Of a stretch of DNA of 28,317 nucleotides, positions 14,345 to 22,734 are shown in pieces (the stretch's first letter is position 1; every line of letters begins with the position of its first letter). The notes beneath the pieces were generated by a model, which searched no databases, was not told where the DNA came from, and was given only the letters and a program-made list of their open reading frames with translations. The stretch is taken from NCBI GenBank assembly GCA_964545715.1, contig CAZJHX010000141.1, positions 1 through 28,317 of the forward strand, read 5' to 3'. This DNA is from CAZJHX01 sp964545715 (GTDB lineage Bacteria; Myxococcota_A; UBA9042; GCA-2863065). Made by a program: the position numbers and the translations under genes.

Positions 14345-16720
14345 ATGGCCGCTGAAGTTCCAATGCGAACGCTCGCTGACCTGGACTTTGGCCGGGTGCT
14401 GGAGCGGGTCGCGCATCACACGCGCACGGTGCCCGGAGAGGCGCTCGCGCGGCGTGCTGCGCTGTATCGCGACGCGGATCGGGTGCGCCGGGAGATCGCG
14501 GCAACGTCCCAGATGCGGGCGCTGCTGGATGGCGGAAACGTGCCGCCCTTCGGCGGGCTGAGCGATGTCCGGCCGATTCTGGACCACGCCGCCAAGCACG
14601 GGGTGCTGGAGCCCGAGGATCTGCTGCGGGTGGCGGACACGCTGCGCGGTGTGTGGCTGCTGCGGCGCTTTCTGCAGAGCCGGGCGGAGGATTCTCCGCT
14701 GCTGTCGGCGCTGGGCGAGTGCCTGCCGGATATGGACGGGGTTCACGATCAGCTTTATGACGCCTTTGACGAGCGCGGCGTGCTGGCAGACGACGCCAGT
14801 GATGAGCTGAAGAGCCTGCGGGGTAAGCGGCGCAGCCTTCATGAGCGGATCCGTAAGCGCATCCGGTCCATGCTGAACGAGCGCGGGGTCGAAGAGCACC
14901 TGATGGACACGTACTACACGGTGCGGGAGGACCGTTATGTGCTGCCTGTGCGGTCGGGTGAGAAGGCGCAGGTGGATGGAATCATTCACGGCAGCTCCAA
15001 CAGCGGGGCGACCCTGTTCATCGAGCCGGCGGAGCTGGTCAGCGTCAACAACGAGCTGAAGCTGTGCGAGCAGGCGGTGGCGCGTGAGGAGCATCGCATT
15101 CTGGCGGAGCTGACGCGGCTTGTCGGTGAGCATCGCGGCGAGGTTGAAGAGGCGCTCGATGCGGTGGCGGAGATAGACGTATTATATGGGCGCGCGCGGC
15201 TGGCGGATGAGCTGCAGGCGCACGCACCGCAGATCAACGAGAAAGGCGATGTGCACCTGGCGGCGGCGCGAAACCCGCTGCTGGTGCTGCGCGGTGTACC
15301 TGTCGTGGCCAACGACATCGACCTGGGCGGGCCGCTGCAGATGCTGGTTGTGACCGGGCCGAACGCGGGTGGCAAGACGGTGACCCTGAGCACGCTGGGG
15401 CTGTGTGCGCTGATGGCGCGGGCCGGGATGCACATTCCGGCGGGGCCGGACTCGACGCTGCCGGCGTTTACGCAGGTGTTGACGCTGATGGGCGACAACC
15501 AGGACCTGCAGGCGGATCTCAGTACGTTTACCGGGCATCTGGAGCGGCTGCAGACGGTGCTCGACGCGGTGACGGAGGGCGCGCTGGTGTTGCTGGACGA
15601 GCTGGCCGTAGGGACGGCGCCGGGCCAGGGCGCGGCGCTGGCGATCGCTGTGCTGGAGTCGCTTGCGGATCGGGGCGCGGTCGGCGCGGTGACGACGCAT
15701 TACGAGCGGCTGAAGACGCTGTCGTTGGAGGATCAGCGGTTCTCGAACGCGGCCGTAGCGCTGAACAAGAAGACCAGCGAGCCGGACTACCGGCTGCGCA
15801 TGGGTATGCCGGGATCGTCGTCGGGTCTGGAGGTCGCGCTGAAGGTGGGCCTGGACAAGAGGATCGTCGACCGCGCAAGCGAGATCTTTGGTGATCCGGA
15901 TCAGAACATGGAGCGCGTGCTGCGCCGGCTGGACGAGGAGCGGGAGGCGCTGGCGGCTGAGCGGGCGCAGGCGGAGACCCTGACGGCCGAGCTGCAGCGA
16001 CAAAACGACGAGCTGGCGGCGCGCAAGCGGCAGATGGAAGAGCAGGCAGAGGCGCTGGTGCGGGCCGAGCGGGCCGAGGCGCTGAACGAACTGGATGCCG
16101 CTCGAGAGGTGGTGAGACAAGTGGTGCGTGACCTTCAACGGGATCCCGATGCCAAGGCGGTGCAGAAGCGGCGTAAGAAGCTGTCGGAGGTCGAGGCGCG
16201 CCTGAGGGGCGAGGCGGACGGGAAGCAGGACGATGGGCGCCCTGCCCTGCTGTCGGCGGACGAGGCGGTGGTGGGCGCCAAGGTGTTCATCGAGGCCTTC
16301 AACCGGGATGGGACCATTACGGCGGTGAAAGGCAACAAGGCCGAGGTGGCCGTGGGCAGCATCCGGACCAAGGTGCGCGTGGCGGACCTGCGGCGGGCGA
16401 AAGAGGCGCCGCAGGTCAAGCGCGCTCCGAAGCGTCAGAGCATCTCGGTCGGCGAGAAGGAGCGGCCGGTGCGCTCAACGGACAACACGTGCGACGTGCG
16501 CGGGATGCGGCTGGACGAGGCGGTGGAGAAGGTCGAGCGGTTTCTGGACAATGCGATGCTGCTGAACAGGTCGGCCGGATACATCTTGCATGGACATGGC
16601 ACCGGGCGGCTGAAGGCGGGGTTGCGTGAGCGGTTCAAGGCGTCGCCGTATGTGTCGCGGTTTGAGGTCGCTCATGCTGAGCAGGGAGGGGACGCTGTGA
16701 CCCTGGTGTGGCTGAAGTGA
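14345..16720 (+). CDS. mutS2: MutS2 family endonuclease/ATPase with Smr domain
   Basis: 791 residues, the usual MutS2 length. MutS2 lacks the mismatch-recognition domain of MutS and limits homologous recombination; in Bacillus it also splits collided ribosomes (RqcU). Seen here: an N-terminal core region (RTLADLDFGRVLERVA onward) and ATPase Walker A GPNAGGKT at 338-345. Walker B LLDE follows with acidic residues 418-419, then VTTHYERLK. A charged coiled coil runs from about 520 to 620, and the C-terminal Smr nuclease domain from about 716 has CDVRGMRLDEA and HGHGTGRLK (His749). The Smr LDLRG motif is changed to CDVRG but keeps the Asp and Arg-Gly. ATG 14363 (MRTLADLDF) is an alternative start matching most family members. 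No Shine-Dalgarno site is evident. Confidence 0.94.
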   Translation: MAAEVPMRTLADLDFGRVLERVAHHTRTVPGEALARRAALYRDADRVRREIAATSQMRALLDGGNVPPFGGLSDVRPILDHAAKHGVLEPEDLLRVADTLRGVWLLRRFLQSRAEDSPLLSALGECLPDMDGVHDQLYDAFDERGVLADDASDELKSLRGKRRSLHERIRKRIRSMLNERGVEEHLMDTYYTVREDRYVLPVRSGEKAQVDGIIHGSSNSGATLFIEPAELVSVNNELKLCEQAVAREEHRILAELTRLVGEHRGEVEEALDAVAEIDVLYGRARLADELQAHAPQINEKGDVHLAAARNPLLVLRGVPVVANDIDLGGPLQMLVVTGPNAGGKTVTLSTLGLCALMARAGMHIPAGPDSTLPAFTQVLTLMGDNQDLQADLSTFTGHLERLQTVLDAVTEGALVLLDELAVGTAPGQGAALAIAVLESLADRGAVGAVTTHYERLKTLSLEDQRFSNAAVALNKKTSEPDYRLRMGMPGSSSGLEVALKVGLDKRIVDRASEIFGDPDQNMERVLRRLDEEREALAAERAQAETLTAELQRQNDELAARKRQMEEQAEALVRAERAEALNELDAAREVVRQVVRDLQRDPDAKAVQKRRKKLSEVEARLRGEADGKQDDGRPALLSADEAVVGAKVFIEAFNRDGTITAVKGNKAEVAVGSIRTKVRVADLRRAKEAPQVKRAPKRQSISVGEKERPVRSTDNTCDVRGMRLDEAVEKVERFLDNAMLLNRSAGYILHGHGTGRLKAGLRERFKASPYVSRFEVAHAEQGGDAVTLVWLK

Positions 16721-16731
16721 TAGTGCGCACG

Positions 16732-19236
16732 ATGCGCTTTGGGGTGGCTCTGCTGTTGCTGGTGGGCTGCCCGAGTCAGGACGATGTCACCGACGCTGTC
16801 GATACGACGGACTCGGGGACCGACTCGGAGACCGGGACGGATGACGGTGACGTCGACGAGCCGACGGGGACGACCGGCGATGTCGAGGACGACGCCGATG
16901 CAGGGGGACTGGACCTGGTCTGCGGCGGCGGCAACAAGCTGGACAAGCCGTTTCCCGCAGCGGAGATCGGCGTGCGGATCACGAGCCCGACCGGGCAGCC
17001 CGGGTATCAGTATCCGGGCGGGACGGTGACGCTTGGTGGCGTGGTCTTTGGGGATGTGGCGACGCTGCATTGGACCAAGGGCTCGACCACGCAGGAGATC
17101 GCGCCCGTGGCGGCGTTCTGGCAGACGGGCGGCATTCCGCTGGACCCGGGCGACAACGAGATCACGGTGACGGCGGTGGCGTCGGACGGCATTACGGCGA
17201 CGACGGACAGCGTGATCATCACGTCCAACCCGTCGCAGGCGTCCGGGCTACAGTTGAAGATTACACCGGACCACATCTATGTGGGTGAGACGCAGCAGCT
17301 GAAGTTCTCGCTGTCGGTGCCGATCGGCGAGGTGCAGGCGGACCAGGTGAATCTGTATCTGGTGGAAGACGACGGCACGGATGTGTCACCACCGGACGTG
17401 TCCAAGCTGTGGGACGACGGCGGCAGCGATGAGGCCGGGCACTGTGACGCGATCATTGGGGATCGGGTGTACAGCGGGTGCCGGACGCAGGCGACGACTG
17501 AGGTCGGGCGCAAGTGCTTCCGGGTGCGGCTGCAGACGCCGGGTGGGGTCATCGCGACGCCGTCGGCGTGTGTGGACGTGATCACTCGGGTGTCGGTGGG
17601 CGACTGCAACTCGATGAGCGCGACGCTGGCCGCGGCGAAGTCGGCGTATGACTCCACGGGGATTCATGAGCCGGGGCTGGACAAGGCGGAGGTCGCGGCC
17701 TTTGACTCGGGCGGCTCGGTGAAGGTCGCGGAGGTTGGCCGCGCGGTAGGCGACTGGGGGATCTGGGTCCGGTTCCAAAACGGCGTACTGGGGGCGGTGC
17801 CGCTGGGGGTACCGAAGGGCTTCCGAGCGGGTGAGGTCGGCAGTCGCCGGGCGACGCTGCTGCATGCCAACAAGGTGGCGGATGAGCTGGCGGTGGCGGC
17901 TGACAAGCTGGGCAACGCTGAGACGTGTCCGCCGTTTGACTTGAACGGGCCGCTGAACGGGCCGGCGGCGAACTTGAAGGCGCTGCGCCATCTGGGCGGT
18001 AGCGGGCTGATTGGGTTCTCCGGGCACGGCGGTGCGTATTTCTCGGACATGGACAAGGATGCGGTCGAGGACTACCGCTGGCGTCATGGCGGGGCTCAGG
18101 AGGTCTGGTGGACCGGCGAGTCGATCGACTGCACGAAGCTGCTGGATCACACGGCGACCTGCCAGAAGACCAAGGACTGCCCGGCGGGGGCTGAGTGCGT
18201 GGAGATCTCGTCGGATCCCGGCGGCCGGCAGTGCGTCTCGCAGACTCAGGCGGACCTGCAGCGCGGGCGGCTGGTGTTGGGGCATGAGACGTACGGCGTG
18301 CTGCCTTCGTTTGTGTCGCGGTATTCGGGGCGGCTGCCGAACTCGGTGGTCTATGGCGGCGCTTGCTACAGCTTGTGGAATGGCAGCATGGCGATGGCGT
18401 TTCTGGGCGCGGGCGCCGGATCGTATGTGGGCTTCAACGGGCTGGTCAGCGAAGAGTTTGCCACCGAGATCGGCTCGCAGCTGTTCTGCGGAGTGATCGA
18501 CGACAAAGAGACGGTGGCGGACGCGATGTGCTTTGCCAGCGACCCCGAGGAGCCGTCCACGCAGGCGGTGATGGCGGGCAGCAGCGGCGTGAACTTTGCC
18601 ACCCAGGGCGTATTGAACTCTGACTTTGAGGATCCGGGCTTGATGGGGTGGAGCGTCGATGGTGACGTGGCCCAGGTGCCGGTCTTCTGCGGCGCGAAGC
18701 CGGTGGAGGGGACGCGCATGGCGCTGGTGGCGACCGGGCTGGGCTTTACGGCGCTCTCCGGGGACATCACACAGAGCTTCTGCATCCCGGCGGGGGCTAA
18801 GACGATGAGCTTCTCGTGGCGGTACTACACGGCGGAGATGCCGATGTCGTGCGGGCTGTCGAGCTTCCAGGACAAGTGGGAGGTGTCGCTGAGCAAGTTT
18901 GACGGTTCAGCGACGGAGATGATTCGGGACTGCACGGTCTCCGACATGTGCAGATGGGACGAGATCTCGGGTGGCGCCGCCTGCCTCCCGTCGCCGTGCG
19001 AGCCGCCAAGTACGTGTGCGTGCGGAGACTGCTACACCGAGGAGAACCCGCCGCTGCTCACCGACGCCTGCAAGTTTGAGGGGCAGGACGTGACGGCGAC
19101 CGATTGGGGTGTGCAGACGTTCAACATCAGCCCGTGGGCGGGCGCAGGGCCGGTCCGGCTGACGATCTCGGTGGAGAACGTCGGGACCCCGACCCTGGAT
19201 ACAGCCGTGCTGATCGACGACCTGAAAATTCAGTGA
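16732..19236 (+). CDS. Lipoprotein with clan-CD (caspase-like) peptidase motifs
   Basis: 834 residues from ATG 16732; the MRFGVALLLLVGC start carries lipobox LVGC. An Asp/Thr/Ser/Glu-rich linker (about residues 16-55) follows, typical of surface-tethered lipoproteins in this kind of organism. Next come Ig-like regions (about 70-290). The central part holds IGFSGHGG with His432-Gly and VVYGGACYS with Ala-Cys545, then FLGAGAGSYVGFNG. This His-Gly / Ala-Cys pair in beta-strand contexts, about 113 residues apart, matches the catalytic dyad of clan CD peptidases (caspase, gingipain C25, CHAT types). A Cys-rich insert lies between the two catalytic motifs (about 470-510). The C-terminal part (about 640-834) looks like a jelly-roll module ending in a DTAVLIDDL phrase. 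The peptidase call is an inference from motifs. It starts 11 bases after mutS2; earlier in-frame GTG starts overlap mutS2. Confidence 0.7.
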   Translation: MRFGVALLLLVGCPSQDDVTDAVDTTDSGTDSETGTDDGDVDEPTGTTGDVEDDADAGGLDLVCGGGNKLDKPFPAAEIGVRITSPTGQPGYQYPGGTVTLGGVVFGDVATLHWTKGSTTQEIAPVAAFWQTGGIPLDPGDNEITVTAVASDGITATTDSVIITSNPSQASGLQLKITPDHIYVGETQQLKFSLSVPIGEVQADQVNLYLVEDDGTDVSPPDVSKLWDDGGSDEAGHCDAIIGDRVYSGCRTQATTEVGRKCFRVRLQTPGGVIATPSACVDVITRVSVGDCNSMSATLAAAKSAYDSTGIHEPGLDKAEVAAFDSGGSVKVAEVGRAVGDWGIWVRFQNGVLGAVPLGVPKGFRAGEVGSRRATLLHANKVADELAVAADKLGNAETCPPFDLNGPLNGPAANLKALRHLGGSGLIGFSGHGGAYFSDMDKDAVEDYRWRHGGAQEVWWTGESIDCTKLLDHTATCQKTKDCPAGAECVEISSDPGGRQCVSQTQADLQRGRLVLGHETYGVLPSFVSRYSGRLPNSVVYGGACYSLWNGSMAMAFLGAGAGSYVGFNGLVSEEFATEIGSQLFCGVIDDKETVADAMCFASDPEEPSTQAVMAGSSGVNFATQGVLNSDFEDPGLMGWSVDGDVAQVPVFCGAKPVEGTRMALVATGLGFTALSGDITQSFCIPAGAKTMSFSWRYYTAEMPMSCGLSSFQDKWEVSLSKFDGSATEMIRDCTVSDMCRWDEISGGAACLPSPCEPPSTCACGDCYTEENPPLLTDACKFEGQDVTATDWGVQTFNISPWAGAGPVRLTISVENVGTPTLDTAVLIDDLKIQ

Positions 19237-19302
19237 TTTGAATTCCCGGGGACGTCGCGCCGTCTGAAGTGGCGCTGGCGACGAAATCCGGGAGGACGTC
19301 AA

Positions 19303-20136
19303 ATGAGAAATGTAGTGCTGGTGGCCGCCCTCACCGCCATGGCCGTTCCCGCGTGGGGACAGACCTTTTCAATGGACCGGATGCGCGATCAAACAGAGAT
19401 CGGGCTACGGATGGACTTTGGCTTTCCTCGGGACCAGGCGCGCGACGTCACGGTCGAGGAGACCTTCTTTCGCACCGAGCTTCACGGCCAGGTCGCCATG
19501 GGCGACTACGGTGGTTATCTGAGCATCCCGCTGGCGCGCAACATCGTGTCCGGCGACGGGCGCGAGGAGATCACGGCGTTTGGCAATCTCGAGCTTGGCG
19601 GCTTTCAGAAGCGTGACCTGGGTCCGCTGGATCTGATCCTCCGGCTGGGGTTGACGTTGCCCACGGCGGACGACTCGATCGCGGGCTTTTCGACCAATGC
19701 GTTCTCGAACTTTGCGCGCGTGACCGACCATCTGAACACGCAGCCGAACACGTTTGGGCTGCGCATGTCGGCGTCGCCGGTGTGGAACGCGGGCGTGGTC
19801 TTTTTGCGGGCCGATGTGGGCGTGGACCTGCTTTGGGATACGGCGCAGGTGACGCATGACGACTTCCAGAGCTTCTTCAGGGCCAACGTGGGCCTTGGCG
19901 CGAACCTGGGCATCGTGACGTTGGCGCTGGAGAGCGTGAACATGGTGACGATGGCGGACAGCAGCTTCGCGTTTGGCGAGGCGCAGCTGGACCAGACGAT
20001 CCACACGATGACGGCGGGCGCCTGGGCCAACCTGGGCGTGATTCACCCGTACATCTCGTTTACCGCGCCGCTCGATGAACTGAGCCGCGATGCGTACGGA
20101 TTCGTCTTCAGCATGGGGGCTGACATCCGCATCTGA
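19303..20136 (+). CDS. Outer-membrane beta-barrel protein
   Basis: 277 residues. The signal peptide MRNVVLVAALTAMAVPAWG is cleaved before QTF. The mature sequence is a run of amphipathic strands with short turns: TEIGLRMDFGF, GDYGGYLSIPLARN, LDLILRLGLTLPTADDS, RADVGVDLLWD, ANVGLGANLGIVTLALESV. The last strand ends in FVFSMGADIRI. The pattern LILRLGLTLPTADDS recalls porin-like or MetA-pathway OmpA-fold barrels. The substrate cannot be read from sequence. A strong GGGAGG lies about 8 bases before ATG 19303. The gene follows the caspase-like lipoprotein after 66 bases, so they may share a transcript; a hairpin terminator was not seen between them. Confidence 0.8.
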   Translation: MRNVVLVAALTAMAVPAWGQTFSMDRMRDQTEIGLRMDFGFPRDQARDVTVEETFFRTELHGQVAMGDYGGYLSIPLARNIVSGDGREEITAFGNLELGGFQKRDLGPLDLILRLGLTLPTADDSIAGFSTNAFSNFARVTDHLNTQPNTFGLRMSASPVWNAGVVFLRADVGVDLLWDTAQVTHDDFQSFFRANVGLGANLGIVTLALESVNMVTMADSSFAFGEAQLDQTIHTMTAGAWANLGVIHPYISFTAPLDELSRDAYGFVFSMGADIRI

Positions 20137-20148
20137 TCGGGCTACCAT
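20120..20148 (+). promoter_or_regulatory. sigma70-like promoter of fbp, near-leaderless
   Basis: CTGACA (20120-20125), 17-bp spacer, TACCAT (20143-20148), then 10 bases to ATG 20159 with no Shine-Dalgarno site. The -35 box overlaps the end of the upstream outer-membrane protein gene. Confidence 0.5.
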
Positions 20149-20158
20149 CCGCCCCCCT

Positions 20159-21181
20159 ATGGTAGACGTCATCACGATTCACCGTCACATCATGACGGAG
20201 CAGCGGGGCCACCCAGACGCGAGCGGCGATCTCACCATGCTGCTCACCACGATGGCGCTGGCCTGCAAGATCATCAGCCGCAACGTAAACAAGGCGGGCC
20301 TGCTGAACGTGCTGGGCATGACCGGTCAGGTCAACGTTCAGGGCGAGCATGTCGCCAAGCTGGACGAGTTCGCCAACCGCGTCATCAAAGAGAGCTTTCA
20401 GTACAGCGGTCTCATCGCGGGCATGGCCAGCGAGGAAGAGGCGGACATCATCGAGCTGCCGCGGTCCATCGAGAAGGGCCGCTACATCCTGCTCTTCGAC
20501 CCGCTGGACGGCAGCTCCAACATCGACGCCAACGTCACGATAGGCACCATCTTTGCCATTTATCGAAAGGTGAGCCCGGGCGCGGATCCGGAGCGCGAGG
20601 ACTTTCTGCAGCCGGGCCGCATGCTGGTCGCGGCCGGCTACTCCGTGTACGGCTCGAGCACGATGATGGTCTACAGCACGGGCGACGGCGTCCATGGCTT
20701 TACGCTGGACCCCGAGTACGGCGAGTTTCTGCTCAGCCACCACGACATCCGCATTCCGGATGCGTGCCGCTGCTACAGCGTCAACGAGAAGAACTCAGCC
20801 AACTGGCCCAGCGGCACCCAGGCCTTCTTGGACCACATCAAGAGCGGCAAAGAAGCTCGGTACCGCAAGACAACGTCGCGCTATATCGGCTCGCTGGTAG
20901 CGGACTTTCACCGCAACCTGCTCTACGGCGGGGTCTTCCTTTATCCCGAAGACTCGAAAAACAAGGACGGCAAGCTGCGCCTGCTGTACGAGGCCATCCC
21001 GCTGGCCTTCATCGCTGAGGCGGCCGGCGGCTACGGCTCCACCGGCACCAAGCGCATTCTGGATGTGCACCCCGACGGCATCCACCAGCGCGTCCCGTTC
21101 GCGGTAGGCAACCGCCGAGACGTCGAGCTTTACGAGAAGTTCCGCGCCCAGGAGAACACCCCACCCGATGCTGCTGGTTGA
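20159..21181 (+). CDS. fbp: Fructose-1,6-bisphosphatase, class I
   Basis: Fbp removes the 1-phosphate of fructose 1,6-bisphosphate, the committed step of gluconeogenesis, in the cytoplasm with magnesium. At 340 residues it has the normal class I length. Signatures are DLTMLLTTMALACKIISR at the start, the metal-binding SEEEADI and LFDPLDGSSNID (Asp114-Pro-Leu-Asp-Gly), then MVYSTGDGVHGFTLD. Next come RYIGSLVADFHRNLLYGG and LRLLYEAIPLAFIAEAAGG, the latter containing the family's substrate and metal Glu in the YEA motif. ATG 20159 is just downstream of a promoter. The 3' end overlaps the next gene by 14 bases. Confidence 0.96.
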   Translation: MVDVITIHRHIMTEQRGHPDASGDLTMLLTTMALACKIISRNVNKAGLLNVLGMTGQVNVQGEHVAKLDEFANRVIKESFQYSGLIAGMASEEEADIIELPRSIEKGRYILLFDPLDGSSNIDANVTIGTIFAIYRKVSPGADPEREDFLQPGRMLVAAGYSVYGSSTMMVYSTGDGVHGFTLDPEYGEFLLSHHDIRIPDACRCYSVNEKNSANWPSGTQAFLDHIKSGKEARYRKTTSRYIGSLVADFHRNLLYGGVFLYPEDSKNKDGKLRLLYEAIPLAFIAEAAGGYGSTGTKRILDVHPDGIHQRVPFAVGNRRDVELYEKFRAQENTPPDAAG

Positions 21182-21617
21182 TGACTCCTGGCGTGACGAC
21201 GGCGGCTTCTTCCGCTTCGTCGTTGTAGAGGAGTCGCTGATCGGCGTGGTGCGCTTCAACGGCCGCGGCTCGATGGGCGGCACGCGCGCCTTTCTCGGCA
21301 TGCTCGAAACAGCGGCAGCCCGCCTCGAGCCGGGCCAACAGACCCGCTCCGTCGTGGACATGACCCGCCTCACCGGCACCCCGCTCAGCGCCCAGCTCGT
21401 GCTCGGAAAGTGGCTGCTGAAGAACAGAGGAACGGTCAAACAGCTCGCCGTCTTCGGCGCCCGCCCGTGGGAGCGCCGCATCGCCAAGGGCATCTGCAAA
21501 CTGGGCCGCCTGAAGGCGGTCGGCTTCTTCAAGTACGAAGACGAGGCCACCGACTTCCTGGGCCTGCCCCGCGGTGCCGTCGAGACATTGGCCTACTACG
21601 AGCACAGCGGGGCGTAG
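21168..21617 (+). CDS. SpoIIAA/STAS-like protein
   Basis: 149 residues, overlapping the end of fbp by 14 bases and so translationally coupled to it. An AGGAG lies about 13 bases before ATG 21168. Beta strand and helix alternate in a STAS-like way: SLIGVVRFNGRGS, then SVVDMTRLTGTPLSAQLVLG, then VKQLAVFGARPWERRIAKGI, and LKAVGFFKYEDEATDFLGL. This resembles the SpoIIAA-like family (PF11964), in which a conserved D-x-T/S-x-L-x-G stretch is followed by an ExA-x-x-WL-type end; here the final W is F. Members are soluble and often of unknown function. A link to Fbp regulation is possible only by position. Confidence 0.7.
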   Translation: MLLVDDSWRDDGGFFRFVVVEESLIGVVRFNGRGSMGGTRAFLGMLETAAARLEPGQQTRSVVDMTRLTGTPLSAQLVLGKWLLKNRGTVKQLAVFGARPWERRIAKGICKLGRLKAVGFFKYEDEATDFLGLPRGAVETLAYYEHSGA

Positions 21618-21648
21618 CCTAGCCACCACAAAAAACGTGGCTCACCCC

Positions 21649-21676
21649 TTGCCACCTCGCGGCCCGCCACTATCGT
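21649..21676 (+). promoter_or_regulatory. sigma70-like promoter of the Y1 transposase gene
   Basis: TTGCCA (21649-21654), 16-bp spacer, TATCGT (21671-21676), the same -10 as ftsY. ATG 21682 begins after only 5 bases, without a Shine-Dalgarno site. Confidence 0.45.
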
Positions 21677-21681
21677 GGTGC

Positions 21682-22449
21682 ATGGATCCGTTAGGACATC
21701 ACGCCATTCTCAAGCTTCGCGACGGCCGAGTGCTGGCCAAGAACGCCCCCTGGCGCCGCCGAGTAGCCCACGCAATCCTCACCCGAGGCCACCAGCACCG
21801 CCTCCTGGCCTTTCGCCTCGCAGACACCCATCTGCATCTAGCGACCCTGGCCGACGCCGCCACCACCAACGAGCTGGCGCGCCGAGCCGAGATCTCGCTT
21901 ACCAAGAGACGCCCGACCCAACCAGGCTTCGCCAAGGTCTACGTCAAACCCATAAGAGACCAAAACCACCTGCAAAACCTCTTCCGCTACATCCTCCACC
22001 AGCACGACCACCACGCCATCACCACAGACCCCCGCCACGAAGCCGGCAACCTCCCGGACCTCCTCGGCCTGCGCACCACCGGCGCCTACACCCGCACCGC
22101 CGTGCGCGAGGCCCTTCCAAGAGTCACCCGAGCCGACCTCCTGAAGGCCCTGGGCGTCAACGACCTCCAACCAGCCGACGGTCCCCTCGACCACCTCCCC
22201 GACGCCGCAGCCGCCGCGGTCGCCCTGCCCACCCTGACCAACCGCCGCCCAACCAAAGAAGCGCACGCCGCCCGCACCGCAGCAGTGCACGTGGCCGCCG
22301 ATCGCCTGAGAGCCAAGGACCTCGCCGCCCTCCTCGGGGTCAGCACCAGCACCATAAGGCGCCTGCGGGCCACCCCGCCGGATCCGGCCATCGTAGAGGC
22401 CATCCGTCTCCAGCTCGGCCTCCGCCAGGCACTCTCCCGCCCGGCCTGA
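21682..22449 (+). CDS. Y1 (HUH) transposase-like protein, RAYT-like
   Basis: 255 residues. The N-terminal part matches the Y1 transposase plan: HLH at 50-52 as the HUH metal motif in LADTHLHLAT, then a helix with LARRAEISLTKR, FAKVYVKPIRDQ, and LFRYILHQ with Tyr103 as the likely nucleophile. Y1 proteins of the REP-associated group (RAYT) cut single-stranded DNA at hairpins of palindromic repeats. The C-terminal half adds a helix-turn-helix, AAKDLAALLGVSTSTIRR-like from about residue 212, which could recognise the repeats. The 51-bp palindromic repeats start 41 bases after its stop, supporting a RAYT role. Codons are strongly C- and A-ending and the coding strand is poor in G, unlike neighbours. 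It may be a domesticated gene rather than an active insertion sequence; no IS ends were found. Confidence 0.75.
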   Translation: MDPLGHHAILKLRDGRVLAKNAPWRRRVAHAILTRGHQHRLLAFRLADTHLHLATLADAATTNELARRAEISLTKRRPTQPGFAKVYVKPIRDQNHLQNLFRYILHQHDHHAITTDPRHEAGNLPDLLGLRTTGAYTRTAVREALPRVTRADLLKALGVNDLQPADGPLDHLPDAAAAAVALPTLTNRRPTKEAHAARTAAVHVAADRLRAKDLAALLGVSTSTIRRLRATPPDPAIVEAIRLQLGLRQALSRPA

Positions 22450-22489
22450 CGCGGCCTCGCAAACACGCCACCCGGCGCAGGCGCAGTTC

Positions 22490-22734
22490 TCACAAAAGCC
22501 GCACATGAATCATGTAGGCCGTTTATGAGCGCTTTTGGCGTCACAAAAGCCGCACATGAATCATGTAGGCCGTTTATGAGCGCTTTTGGCGTCACNNNNN
22601 NNNNNNNNNNNNNNNNNNNNNNNNNNNNNNNNNNNNNNNNNNNNNNNNNNNNNNNNNNNNNNNNNNNNNNNNNNNNNNNNNNNNNNNNNNNNNNNAAAAG
22701 CCGTACATGAATCATGTGGGCCGTTTATGAGCCC
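22490..22734. repeat. 51-bp tandem palindromic repeats interrupted by the gap
   Basis: Two identical 51-bp units lie head to tail at 22490-22540 and 22541-22591, and a third begins with TCAC at 22592 before the N run. After the gap, 22696-22734 holds a degenerate copy that keeps AAAAGCCG, the palindrome and GGCCGTTTATGAGC. Each unit contains ACATGA-a-TCATGT (22503-22515, 22554-22566, 22705-22717). It also has GCTTTTG that pairs with CAAAAGC of the next unit across six bases. The palindromes and the nearby Y1 transposase suggest a REP-like array; the true copy number is hidden by the gap. A hairpin array between two convergent genes could also end transcription. Confidence 0.85.
22596..22695. 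other. Assembly gap of 100 N
   Basis: Exactly 100 N, the usual placeholder for a scaffold gap of unknown size. It begins inside a 51-bp repeat unit, so the assembly probably failed because of the tandem array. Open frames crossing it are meaningless. Confidence 0.98.

Noticed and set aside
22490..22595. CRISPR array
   Set aside because: The 51-bp units are identical and directly adjacent with no unique spacers, and there are no cas genes.
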